From: Deltaproteobacteria bacterium | GTDB lineage: Bacteria; Myxococcota; B64-G9 | Length of the DNA stretch: 48,584 bases | Direction: 5' to 3' | NCBI GenBank assembly: GCA_016935365.1 | Contig: JAFGRB010000415.1 | Span: 1-48,584 of the forward strand | Part shown: in pieces, positions 24,714 to 31,983 of the stretch | Position numbering within the stretch: the stretch's first letter is position 1 | Layout: each line of letters begins with the position of its first letter | Made by a program: the position numbers and the translations under genes | The notes under the pieces: generated by a model | Databases searched by the model: none | What the model saw: only the letters and a program-made list of their open reading frames with translations | What the model was told of the DNA's origin: nothing

Positions 24714-27349
24714 GATGCACCCCCATCAAGCAACCGCTCGGCCCGGGACAGGTGGTTCTCCTGCCAGAAGGTGTTGCTCGCCCGCGCGGCCAGATCGAGG
24801 GCTTCTTGAGCCTTAGCGTTGTCACCGCAGCGCTCGCGCAGCCGATCGATTCGAGCTCGCATGTCGGATCCGGAGTCGCCCAAGGGAAGCTCGGGATCGG
24901 TGCCGTGTGAGTTACGGGAGTCTCGGGAATTGGTTGACCCCCCTATATATAAACTGTCACTGACAGTTTCTCGCGTAGGGATAGGAACAACTCTCTCAAC
25001 TCCCGTAACTCTACTTCGGCCGACGTGCTCGACCCGCCACACAGCCGCATGGCCCGACCTTCCGGCCCGGGCGAAGCGCAGCCCGTCGACGATCCGGCCT
25101 ACATGCCGTCGGAGCCCGGCTCCAAGGCTTCGGGAATTGAGCCGGCCGTCGTATCGCAGGCATAGCCCGCCGAGCGCGTCGCGCAGTTGTTCGTGCTCGC
25201 TCGACCCCCGGATCACATCGGCGACGGTCAGGGGGCGAGACTCCCATCGGCCGTACCACGCGCCGAGCGCCTCGCCGAGCGCCGACCTGGCAGGATCCCC
25301 GTCGTCTCGAATCCGCGAGCGCCCCTCGCAGGGGTCGGGCTGCCCAGCCCACACGAGGGCCTCGCGCACGGTGCCGCTCCAAGCCTCGAACGAGCCGAGA
25401 GCGGTCAGCCCCTGGCGCGGGCAACCCGCCTCGAAGAATGCTCGAAGAGTCGTCAAGGCAGCGGCCAAGAGCCGGGGTCTTTCCCGCGTGACCCACGCGA
25501 GCAGATCGGGGTGCTTGAAGCCTTCCCGCTCCTCGGGCCGCTCCACTTGCGGATCAAGGTCGACCGGGATCGTTCGACGGCCCGTGTCGCCGGCAAAGCA
25601 CAGGTTGTTTCCCGTCGCGGCAAGCACGGCCTGCCAGGGCGCGCTTATCATCCGCTGCTGGCCGAGCACGCGATCCCGCACCTCGCCGGAGGTGACGGCC
25701 ATGTCGAGCGCAGCCGTTCCGAAGGGTCGAGCCACATTGTCGACGACCACGGCCCGATCGCCAGCCAACGCGATCGCCGTCAACCGCTTGCGCTCCTCGT
25801 CTGAATCGATCGCCTGAGCCATGCGGGCAGGGCCTCGCCCGATCCCGACGGTGCAACACACATCGGCGAGTAGTGTCTTTCCACTTCCGGCCGTCGGGGC
25901 GCGCACGGCGAAGATCGGCACGGGGCCGTTGACCGCGAAGCGCCCGGCTAGCGAGAGCATGAGGGCGAGAGCGGCGGCGCGGTCGCAGTCGGCTTGCCAG
26001 GGGAAGTCAGCGAGCACCTCGCCGAGGGCCTCGATCGCCGCGACGGCGGCATCCCTCCCTGGTCGCTTCGGCACTTCGGGCCAGGTCTCACGGCTGGGCA
26101 GCAGCAACAGGCCGGAATCGGAGTCGTAGCCCGGCCGCTCGAGCAGGCTTCCATCTGGCCGCAGCGTGGGCGCTTGCACAACCGCCTCAAGAACAGGGAA
26201 CGGCCAGGAGCCGCGAGCGGCCAAGGTGGCGGCAACCCATGCCGGCGGGCGCGAAGGCCTCACCCCTGTTTTCGATCGGCCGTCGACGACAAGCCAATGA
26301 GCCGCTGAGCTCAGCTCTTCGGTCAGCGCCTCGATCGGCAACATGTCGATCGTGGGCGTGCCGGCCGGCCGGCTGAGCAGCTTTGGAGGCGAGGCCTCCG
26401 TCGTGATCCTTACCAGGGATCCGGCGCGCTGGTAGATCCCGCCCAGCTTGAGCAGCGCAGCCTGCGCGGAATCGATCGTCTCGGCCATGTCGGTGCTCAC
26501 GAGGATTGACGGCTTCTCGAGCAGGCGATCCACGTCGAGCGGGTTGCCGTCGCAGCAGACCCAGGAATAGCCGTCGCGCTGCGCGGGAACGTAGAGCCCG
26601 CCGGCCGGCCCGACCTTGTCGAGTCCTTCGAGTAGCCTTCCAGCCCATGCTTCGAGGGCTCGATACTCCTCGGCGTTGATCTGCCGGCTGCACGGCAACA
26701 GCAGGCGCCAGTGTGGCGAGCCTGCGGTGTGCGACCATGAAGTGTAACCGGCGACCGCGATCCCCTCGCGAGCGAATAGGTCGGTGGCCTGCTCGAGCCC
26801 AATCGTCGGAGCATCAGCGTCGAGCATGACCCCGTTCGCATGCTTGAAGCTCTTGTTTCGGCGGTAGCCGTCGGCGAAGACGCAGAGCGACCATTGTGGC
26901 AACTTATCCTTGTCGTCGATCTCGATCGGACTCGCGAGCGCTTCTCGCAGCCCGTCGATCGACAGCTCGAACGGCTCGCCCAACCAGGGCCGGTCATGGC
27001 GCGGCCAGCGGGTGCCGCGAAACGCGATCGGCCCTTCGCCCCTGGCCGGCCTCGGCTTCGGCGGCGGGCCGCTCGGTCGGGTGCGCGGCGGCTCCGACGT
27101 GTGCGGCGACCGGGAGCCGGCTCGAAGACCCGATTTGATCGTCGGCAACGCCTCGCTCTTGTCGAGTCCGGCGGCCTGGGCAGCGCTGAGCAGCTCCTGC
27201 TCGGCCTCGGAGCGGTCGAGCTCGCCGGCGGCGACAAGCTGCCCGAGTCGGAAGGCTGCGCGATTCAAGGTGGCGTTGCGCTGGCCCTCCTCGGCCTGTC
27301 GCAAGTCGTCGAGCACTCCGGCCAAGGTGGCCTCGCTGTAAGCAGTCAT
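24710..27349 (-). CDS. Primase-helicase, PrimPol/D5-like
   Basis: An 879-residue protein. The N-terminal 70 residues are helical. A primase-polymerase-like domain covers about 105-270, with DADAP (Asp177 and Asp179) and WSHTAGSPHWRLLLPCSR (205-222) in the archaeal-eukaryotic primase pattern. From about 430 it is a helicase: Walker A APTAGSGKT at 484-492, a Walker B-like VVVDNV around 534-539, AATGNN near 578 and an Arg-finger-like GRRTIP near 590. This is like the replication protein of P4-type satellites. The start at 27349 is fixed by an ATGA overlap; an earlier ATG 66 bases up is poorer. Confidence 0.8.
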   Translation of the reverse strand: MTAYSEATLAGVLDDLRQAEEGQRNATLNRAAFRLGQLVAAGELDRSEAEQELLSAAQAAGLDKSEALPTIKSGLRAGSRSPHTSEPPRTRPSGPPPKPRPARGEGPIAFRGTRWPRHDRPWLGEPFELSIDGLREALASPIEIDDKDKLPQWSLCVFADGYRRNKSFKHANGVMLDADAPTIGLEQATDLFAREGIAVAGYTSWSHTAGSPHWRLLLPCSRQINAEEYRALEAWAGRLLEGLDKVGPAGGLYVPAQRDGYSWVCCDGNPLDVDRLLEKPSILVSTDMAETIDSAQAALLKLGGIYQRAGSLVRITTEASPPKLLSRPAGTPTIDMLPIEALTEELSSAAHWLVVDGRSKTGVRPSRPPAWVAATLAARGSWPFPVLEAVVQAPTLRPDGSLLERPGYDSDSGLLLLPSRETWPEVPKRPGRDAAVAAIEALGEVLADFPWQADCDRAAALALMLSLAGRFAVNGPVPIFAVRAPTAGSGKTLLADVCCTVGIGRGPARMAQAIDSDEERKRLTAIALAGDRAVVVDNVARPFGTAALDMAVTSGEVRDRVLGQQRMISAPWQAVLAATGNNLCFAGDTGRRTIPVDLDPQVERPEEREGFKHPDLLAWVTRERPRLLAAALTTLRAFFEAGCPRQGLTALGSFEAWSGTVREALVWAGQPDPCEGRSRIRDDGDPARSALGEALGAWYGRWESRPLTVADVIRGSSEHEQLRDALGGLCLRYDGRLNSRSLGAGLRRHVGRIVDGLRFARAGRSGHAAVWRVEHVGRSRVTGVERVVPIPTRETVSDSLYIGGSTNSRDSRNSHGTDPELPLGDSGSDMRARIDRLRERCGDNAKAQEALDLAARASNTFWQENHLSRAERLLDGGAS

Positions 27350-27597
27350 GGCGTGGCCTCGCCTTCGGCCGGCACCTCGGCGGGCGCCTCGAGCTCGCAG
27401 TGCCTGCGGAGCCACTCCTCGGCTTCGCTGAGCAGCCAGACGGGGCGCCTGTTCATGCGCCGCACGGGCGGGAGCGAGTCGACCGGCTCGGCGCCGGCTC
27501 GGATCGCGGCCAGGCGGTTGCCGATCGTCTTCGCGCTCAGCCCGAGCAGGCGGGCCAAGTCGCGCGTTCGCAAGACCTGGCAGTCGGAGGCGATCAT
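27346..27597 (-). CDS. Helix-turn-helix protein, excisionase-like
   Basis: An 83-residue protein with TRDLARLLGLSAKTIGNRLA as a winged or MerR/AlpA-type helix-turn-helix and VWLLSEAEEWLRRHCELE at the C-terminus, the usual shape of small phage excisionases and AlpA activators. The start at 27597 is set by an ATGA overlap with the regulator. It may direct excision or transcription. Confidence 0.65.
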   Translation of the reverse strand: MIASDCQVLRTRDLARLLGLSAKTIGNRLAAIRAGAEPVDSLPPVRRMNRRPVWLLSEAEEWLRRHCELEAPAEVPAEGEATP

Positions 27598-27821
27598 TGC
27601 TCGCCCCCTTCCTGGTCGTCGTCGCACAGCCAGGCGGCGTCGCAGCCGAGCACCTCGGCGAGCGCCTCGAGTCGGCCAGCCGGAACTGAAGCGGCCTGAG
27701 CCCAGCGAGTCAGCAAGCCGCCGGCCAGGCCGAGCCTGGCCTCAATCGCACAAAACGGGAGCCCCCGCGCGGCAGCGGCGCAGCGCAGTCGGCGAGGGTT
27801 GACGGGGATACGAGGAAGCAT
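27594..27821 (-). CDS. XRE-like regulator
   Basis: A 75-residue protein with a Cro/C1-like helix-turn-helix (LGLAGGLLTRWAQAASVPAG, then RLEALAEVLGCDAAWL). Start chosen for GGAGG four bases before the ATG; an alternative at 27848 would enter the operator. As the first gene after the main promoter it probably represses or tunes the leftward genes through the inverted repeat at 27833-27862. Confidence 0.65.
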   Translation of the reverse strand: MLPRIPVNPRRLRCAAAARGLPFCAIEARLGLAGGLLTRWAQAASVPAGRLEALAEVLGCDAAWLCDDDQEGGEQ

Positions 27822-27832
27822 GGAGCCTCCGG

Positions 27833-27862
27833 TAGTTTGTGTTCGCACAAGTTCGCAAACTA
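27833..27862 (-). promoter_or_regulatory. Candidate operator, imperfect 30-base palindrome
   Basis: Outer arms TAGTTTG and CAAACTA (27833-27839 and 27856-27862) surround an inner perfect inverted repeat TTGTG-TTCG-CACAA (27837-27850). It starts 12 bases upstream of the regulator ATG and overlaps its leader. It is a natural binding site for the XRE-like or HTH proteins. Confidence 0.55.
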
Positions 27863-27903
27863 TCTACCAAGGCCCCAAGTTATGGGGGTGGCTCGGTGGG
27901 GGG

Positions 27904-27934
27904 TGGCGCTTGAAGCGCCAGCCGCCGTGGCGGC
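27904..27934 (-). other. Two leader hairpins in the main transcript
   Basis: TGGCGCTT-G-AAGCGCCA (27904-27920) and GCCGCC-GT-GGCGGC (27921-27934) lie back to back in the about 175-base leader before the regulator gene. They could attenuate transcription or be anti-terminator sites. No T-run was seen. Confidence 0.4.
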
Positions 27935-28003
27935 CTTTCTACTCCAGACGGCAGAGCCCGCGAAATCTGGATTCCTGCGGGGCTCCCGTCGGGAACTTTG
28001 ACC

Positions 28004-28032
28004 TTTATATATCCGCCCAGCGGCAATGTCAA
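28004..28032 (-). promoter_or_regulatory. Strong sigma70-type promoter of the element
   Basis: On the minus strand TTGACA (28027-28032), a 17-base spacer and TATAAA (28004-28009). This is close to consensus and stands out in GC-rich DNA. It directs transcription leftward through the regulator and the rest of the element; the start would be near 27997. Confidence 0.75.
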
Positions 28033-28054
28033 CCCCAAAAACCCAAAAAGTCAT

Positions 28055-28072
28055 GTATCCCCGGGGGGATAC
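28055..28072. repeat. Perfect inverted repeat near the right end
   Basis: GTATCCCC-GG-GGGGATAC. It lies about 23 bases upstream of the main promoter, between it and attR. It could be a binding site for a regulator, or part of the recombination region. No T-run follows. Confidence 0.4.
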
Positions 28073-28178
28073 AAGAACAGGGGTAGGGCTTACCCTTCGG
28101 ATCGCCGCTCGAAGGGCTCACGGCGGCTTCTATCAGGCGACACTTCAGGTCGGAATGCCCCACCCTTGGCCGAAAAAG

Positions 28179-28197
28179 GATCGCACAGCGATCGCAC
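28179..28197. repeat. Right GATCGCAC repeats, candidate integrase arm sites
   Basis: GATCGCAC at 28179-28186 and 28190-28197, spaced 11 bases. The run GATCGCACAGCGATCGCAC is the same as at the left end (16731-16749), about 79 bases from attR. Confidence 0.6.
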
Positions 28198-28212
28198 GGC
28201 CCGAGTCGCTCC

Positions 28213-28241
28213 TTGCCTGGCAGGGCGCAAAGTGTTAGATA
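28213..28241 (+). promoter_or_regulatory. Possible outward promoter at the right end
   Basis: TTGCCT (28213-28218), 17-base spacer, TAGATA (28236-28241). An ATG at 28251 with AGGGGA before it opens directly into the frame of the 3' gene fragment. If active it could express the fragment. Boxes are imperfect. Confidence 0.25.
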
Positions 28242-28275
28242 GACAGGGGAATGAGACATACAAACCAAGCGACCG

Positions 28276-28293
28276 AGCCCCAGTGCTGCTGGG
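28276..28293 (+). repeat. attR core
   Basis: Identical to the 18-base attL core. Here the inverted repeat GCCCCAG-TGCTG-CTGGGGC (28277-28295) is complete with host bases. Confidence 0.85.
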
Positions 28294-28604
28294 GCAACCA
28301 CTTCACACCCGATCCGCCCGTGCCCCTGCCGGTGGGGCGATGGTTCTGTTTCGAGATGATGATGCTGGCCAACACGCCCGGCGCCGAGGACGGCGCCATG
28401 GCGTACTGGGTGGATGATCAGCTGGCGCTGCGGGTGGGCCCGGGAGGCGAGGGCAGCATCTGGTGGCGCACCAGCCCGACCCTGGCTCTGAACCGCGTGC
28501 GCCTCCAGCACTACATCACCCAGGAGGACGCGGACGGGCACAGCAACCGGGTCTGGTTCGACGACGTGGTGGTCAGCACCGAGCGCATCGGTTGCGATTG
28601 GTGA
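28276..28604 (+). pseudogene. 3' part of the disrupted lipoprotein gene
   Basis: The last about 109 codons of the host gene, beginning in the attR core and continuing WGNHFTPDPPVPLPVGRWFC, then AYWVDDQLALRVGPG and NRVWFDDVVVSTERIGCDW. The repeated aromatic-rich strands suggest a jelly-roll or lectin-like C-terminal half. The frame matches the 5' fragment exactly through the shared codons for PQCCWG. Upstream element sequence supplies an ATG at 28251 that could start a 117-residue peptide. Confidence 0.75.
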
Positions 28605-28708
28605 GTAGGACGGCCACGCTCAAGGAAGACGACGCCGCCGAGGTGGCCACCCGCACTCGAGTCCACACGGGCTGTTCTGGATCGGCCAATTCGGAGAGGA
28701 GATGCGTG

Positions 28709-29710
28709 ATGGCGAAGGTCGAGTTCCGGGTCGACGACGAGGCCAACGAGAAAGCACCCCTGGACAGCTGGGAGGCCGTGCTCGAGCGAGGGCCCGATGT
28801 GCACAGCTTGAGCATCCGCGGCTACCCGGACGCTCAGCTTGCGCCGGGTCTCGAGCGCCTGGTGGAGCTCCGGATCCTGCGCGTGGGGAGCTCGATGCTC
28901 GAGATCCTGCCGCCCGAGCTCGGCAGCCTGGCCAAGCTCGAGAAGCTCGGCCTCGAGTGCTACAAGCTCGGCGCACTGCCTACCGAGCTCGGGCAGCTTG
29001 CGAATCTCGAGGAGCTGAGGGTGACCGGCGCGCCGATCACGGACTTGCCGGAGATCGGCGGCTGCGCCAGGCTCCGGATCCTGGCCGCCAACGTGTGCAA
29101 GCAGCTGACCGCCCTGCCGGAGTCGACCGGGAGCCTGCGCGAGCTGGAGGAGATCAACCTCAACGCCAGCGGCGTGCAAGAGCTGCCGCCCATGCGCGAC
29201 CTGGCTCGGCTCCAGAGGGTCCAGCTCTCGGCGGCCCGCAGGCTTCCGGACGACATCGGCGCCGCGGCCCATCTCCAGAGCCTCACGGCCTACGGGCAGA
29301 TCGAGGCCTTGCCGGAGTCCATCGGCCAGCTGGCAGAGCTGCACCGTCTCGACCTGCGGGGCAACCGCATCGCATCCCTGCCCGATTCGATCGGCGGCCT
29401 GCGCAGCTTGAAGTGGCTGAATCTGGCAAAAAACGTCCTGACGGCCTTGCCCGATGCCATCGGTCAGCTCGCCAGCCTGGAGTTCTTCGGCCTGGCCCAA
29501 AACCAGCTCACGGCCTTGCCGCCCGGCATCGGCGGCATGAAAAAGCTGGCCGAGCTCCAGGTCCAGCACAACCCACTGGCCGTAGTCCCCGACGCGATCG
29601 CCTGCCTGGATGCACTGCGGCACGTGGTGATCGGAAAGGGCGTCACGCGCAAGGCTTCCATGAAGCTTCGCAAGCTCCTCGGCAAAGAGCGCGTGGAGAC
29701 GCTGAAGTGA
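28709..29710 (+). CDS. Leucine-rich repeat protein
   Basis: A 333-residue cytoplasmic protein. From about residue 45 to 305 there are around twelve leucine-rich repeats of about 23 residues of the bacterial/plant-like type (LPESIGQLAELHRLDLRGNR and similar). These make a curved solenoid for protein binding. The start has GAGGAG seven bases upstream; an out-of-frame ATG sits nearby. It follows the disrupted gene by about 100 bases. No enzymatic domain is attached. Confidence 0.85.
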   Translation: MAKVEFRVDDEANEKAPLDSWEAVLERGPDVHSLSIRGYPDAQLAPGLERLVELRILRVGSSMLEILPPELGSLAKLEKLGLECYKLGALPTELGQLANLEELRVTGAPITDLPEIGGCARLRILAANVCKQLTALPESTGSLRELEEINLNASGVQELPPMRDLARLQRVQLSAARRLPDDIGAAAHLQSLTAYGQIEALPESIGQLAELHRLDLRGNRIASLPDSIGGLRSLKWLNLAKNVLTALPDAIGQLASLEFFGLAQNQLTALPPGIGGMKKLAELQVQHNPLAVVPDAIACLDALRHVVIGKGVTRKASMKLRKLLGKERVETLK

Positions 29711-29750
29711 ACGTGACCGGGGATATCGCACGCCTCGGCCGACGTGTCTT

Positions 29751-30509
29751 TCAGCTCTGTGGGGGGATCGCGACGCTGAAGTCGATCGCCTGAGATTCGT
29801 GGTAGTTCGTGAAGCTGCCCAGGCCCGTCTCGGCCAGTCTCTCAAAAAAACCGACCATGTCCGCCAGGACAGCCGGATCGACGTGTACCGCCGAGTCGAT
29901 CAGCAGGGCGGTGTGCAACCTGATCTCCCTCACGCCGTGCTCGGTCTGCAGCGACATGATCGCCGCCAGGTCTTCCTGTATCTCCGCCTCGGTTTCGCCG
30001 AGCCCGGGCAAGCTGTCCGACAGCAGGAAGATCCGGTAGTAGGTCCTCTCGTTGGGAACCGGCTTGCTCGCGCGCATGTCGTCTTCCAGCCTGCTCTCGG
30101 CAATTCCGAAGGCCGCCCGGAAGGAGGAATTCCCGCCTACTTGGCTCAAGCGCGCGGCCGCCTCGCCGAGCTCGGCGGTCGAATGGGTGAAGCCGTCGGT
30201 CAGCATTATCGTCTCATTGCCCATCACCATGGCGCCAAAGCTGACCTCTGGGTCCGCCAGGAAAAGGTCGACAGCCCGCTCGAACTCCGTTCGTCGCAAG
30301 ATCTCGGAATCGCTTATCCCCATCGACTGCGACGTGTCGACGATGAAAAGCACGCGGACGGCCCGCTCCTGATCACCTTCGTCCCCGGCAAGGTCACCTG
30401 CTTGGCTCCCGTCGGCGTCCATGCTTCCTGAATCCGGTTGACCGGCATCATCACTACAAGCCGACAGAAGCAGGCTGAGCAAGAATATCGAGAAGATTCG
30501 GATGCGCAT
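29751..30509 (-). CDS. Short von Willebrand A lipoprotein
   Basis: A 252-residue lipoprotein (lipobox LSAC, cysteine near residue 18) with an Asp-Gly linker and a VWA domain beginning VRVLFIVDTSQSM; the DxSxS metal-binding motif is intact (DTSQS). Later segments (YRIFLLSDSLPGLGETEAEI) fit the domain. Related proteins that I recall are longer, with a further C-terminal domain after the VWA part, so this one may be shortened. GGAGGAG precedes the ATG. Likely on the cell surface, binding a ligand. Confidence 0.75.
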   Translation of the reverse strand: MRIRIFSIFLLSLLLSACSDDAGQPDSGSMDADGSQAGDLAGDEGDQERAVRVLFIVDTSQSMGISDSEILRRTEFERAVDLFLADPEVSFGAMVMGNETIMLTDGFTHSTAELGEAAARLSQVGGNSSFRAAFGIAESRLEDDMRASKPVPNERTYYRIFLLSDSLPGLGETEAEIQEDLAAIMSLQTEHGVREIRLHTALLIDSAVHVDPAVLADMVGFFERLAETGLGSFTNYHESQAIDFSVAIPPQS

Positions 30510-30652
30510 GTCTCTCCTCCCTGACTTTCTACCAGGTTATTTCAGCCTACCCGAGGCGGTCAACAGGAGACCTGGGCATTCATCTCGAATGTTGGTATCT
30601 TCTTGGTGCGCTCCTGGCGGATCTTGCCGGTGCGCGGTTATGGAGACGACGG

Positions 30653-31828
30653 ATGGCACTCCGCAGGTTACTGATTCTGTGTCTTGCATCAGCGTGGCTT
30701 TCGGGCTGCTCCGGGACCATCGGCGCAGACGATTTCGAGCCTGTCGATGATGCCGGCCTCGACGCCGGCGGTGACGACGCTGGAGACCTCCGCGACGGGG
30801 GAGATCTCGAGGACGCCGGGATCGCCGACGCGGCCGCGGACGCCCGGGACGCCGGGGCCGACGAGGCGCAGCCGGACGGTGGCGACGCGGGCGGGGATCC
30901 TTCGCCCGAGCGCTGCCCGCCACTCTCCGGCGACCCGCCCGTGCACGGCTGCCTCGAGGCCGGATGGACGGTCTTCACCGCGGGCCACCTGCTGCTCCTG
31001 GATGCCCCTTCCATGGCCTCGGCCGGGACGGACTTCATCCTCCAGCTCACGCCGCAGGGCGAGGTGATCCAGACGGTGGTGGGCCCGGGCAGCGGGATCC
31101 TGGGCATGCGGGACGCGGTGCTCGATCCCTCGAGCGGCCACCTGCTCTACTCGGTGAGCGAGTGGACGAGCCAGATCTTCGAGATCCGCGAGGTCGACGC
31201 CACCGGCAACCTGCTCCACACCTACCCCATGCCGGCCGGGATGGGAGGCGGCGACATCGCCATGGCCTTCGATCAGCTCGGCACGCTGCACGTGGCCTAC
31301 GACAACGCGATCTTCAGAAAGCCGGCCGGCGAGAGCGCGCTGACGAGATGGCTGGACCTCCCGGAAGGCCAGGGCCTGGGCGAGATCGACCTCGACCGCC
31401 GCGGCAACATCTACCTGACCGATCCCCACGTGACCGAGAGCGTCATGCGCATGTCGCCGGACGGGTCGCTCTGCACGCTCGCGGGCCCGGAGGAGGGCCT
31501 CAACTCGCCCTACGGGCTCACCGTGCTGCCCAACGACGAGATCTTCGTCACGAGCATCAACCCCGATGGCCACGCCTGCCGGATCTTCAAGATCGACGCG
31601 GGCGGAGGCGTGAGCCTGTACGCAGACGACGTCGCGCCGGCGGGCAGCAGCATGCGCGGCCTCGACGTGGACGCCGCGGGCCAGCTCTACGCCACCTCCG
31701 AGGGCTTCCAGCCCGCGCTGCTGAGAATCGACTCGGACGGAAGCCACGAGGTAGTGGCCGGCGATGCCCAGGGGCTCATCAGACCCGCGCGGGTCGTCTC
31801 GGTCAGCACGCCCTATCCCTGCGAGTGA
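30653..31828 (+). CDS. NHL/propeller-type lipoprotein
   Basis: A 391-residue lipoprotein (LSGC near residue 19) with a linker of Asp-Ala-Gly and Asp-Gly repeats to about residue 82, then a repeated strand pattern (MRDAVLDPSSGHLLYSVSEW; GEIDLDRRGNIYLTDPHV; RGLDVDAAGQLYATSEGFQP) typical of NHL or SMP-30-type beta-propellers. Propellers often bind or cleave small ligands; no enzyme residues could be placed. It is divergent from the VWA lipoprotein with 143 bases between them. Confidence 0.7.
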   Translation: MALRRLLILCLASAWLSGCSGTIGADDFEPVDDAGLDAGGDDAGDLRDGGDLEDAGIADAAADARDAGADEAQPDGGDAGGDPSPERCPPLSGDPPVHGCLEAGWTVFTAGHLLLLDAPSMASAGTDFILQLTPQGEVIQTVVGPGSGILGMRDAVLDPSSGHLLYSVSEWTSQIFEIREVDATGNLLHTYPMPAGMGGGDIAMAFDQLGTLHVAYDNAIFRKPAGESALTRWLDLPEGQGLGEIDLDRRGNIYLTDPHVTESVMRMSPDGSLCTLAGPEEGLNSPYGLTVLPNDEIFVTSINPDGHACRIFKIDAGGGVSLYADDVAPAGSSMRGLDVDAAGQLYATSEGFQPALLRIDSDGSHEVVAGDAQGLIRPARVVSVSTPYPCE

Positions 31829-31983
31829 GAGGTCTAGCCGTAGGGGCGTTCGCGTCCATCATTGGCCTCGGGTCATCAAGGTCAGCCCGAGCCGCTGCCG
31901 AGGCGAGCATGGACATGCGCTCAATGTTGCCTATCTCGATCGGCTAGGCTCCGTTTTTCACCGGCCGAGAACGAGCTCGGGAT

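Larger units (their letters stand above)
16585..28293 (-). mobile_element. Integrated satellite-like element, about 11.7 kb
   Basis: Bounded by identical 18-base cores (16585-16602 and 28276-28293), with a tyrosine integrase next to the left end and an XRE-like regulator and strong promoter at the right end. Essentially all recognised genes run leftward as one module: two HTH regulators, a primase-helicase, two nuclease-type proteins, two small-terminase-like proteins, several unknowns, an M41 protease and the integrase. No capsid, portal, large terminase, relaxase or secretion genes are seen. It interrupts a lipoprotein gene; removal restores it. Most like a phage satellite or a replicating integrative element. 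Confidence 0.85.

Noticed and set aside
28026-28238. 70-codon rightward frame near the right end of the element
   Set aside because: No ribosome site; it overlaps the promoter, palindrome and repeat sites and its peptide looks random.
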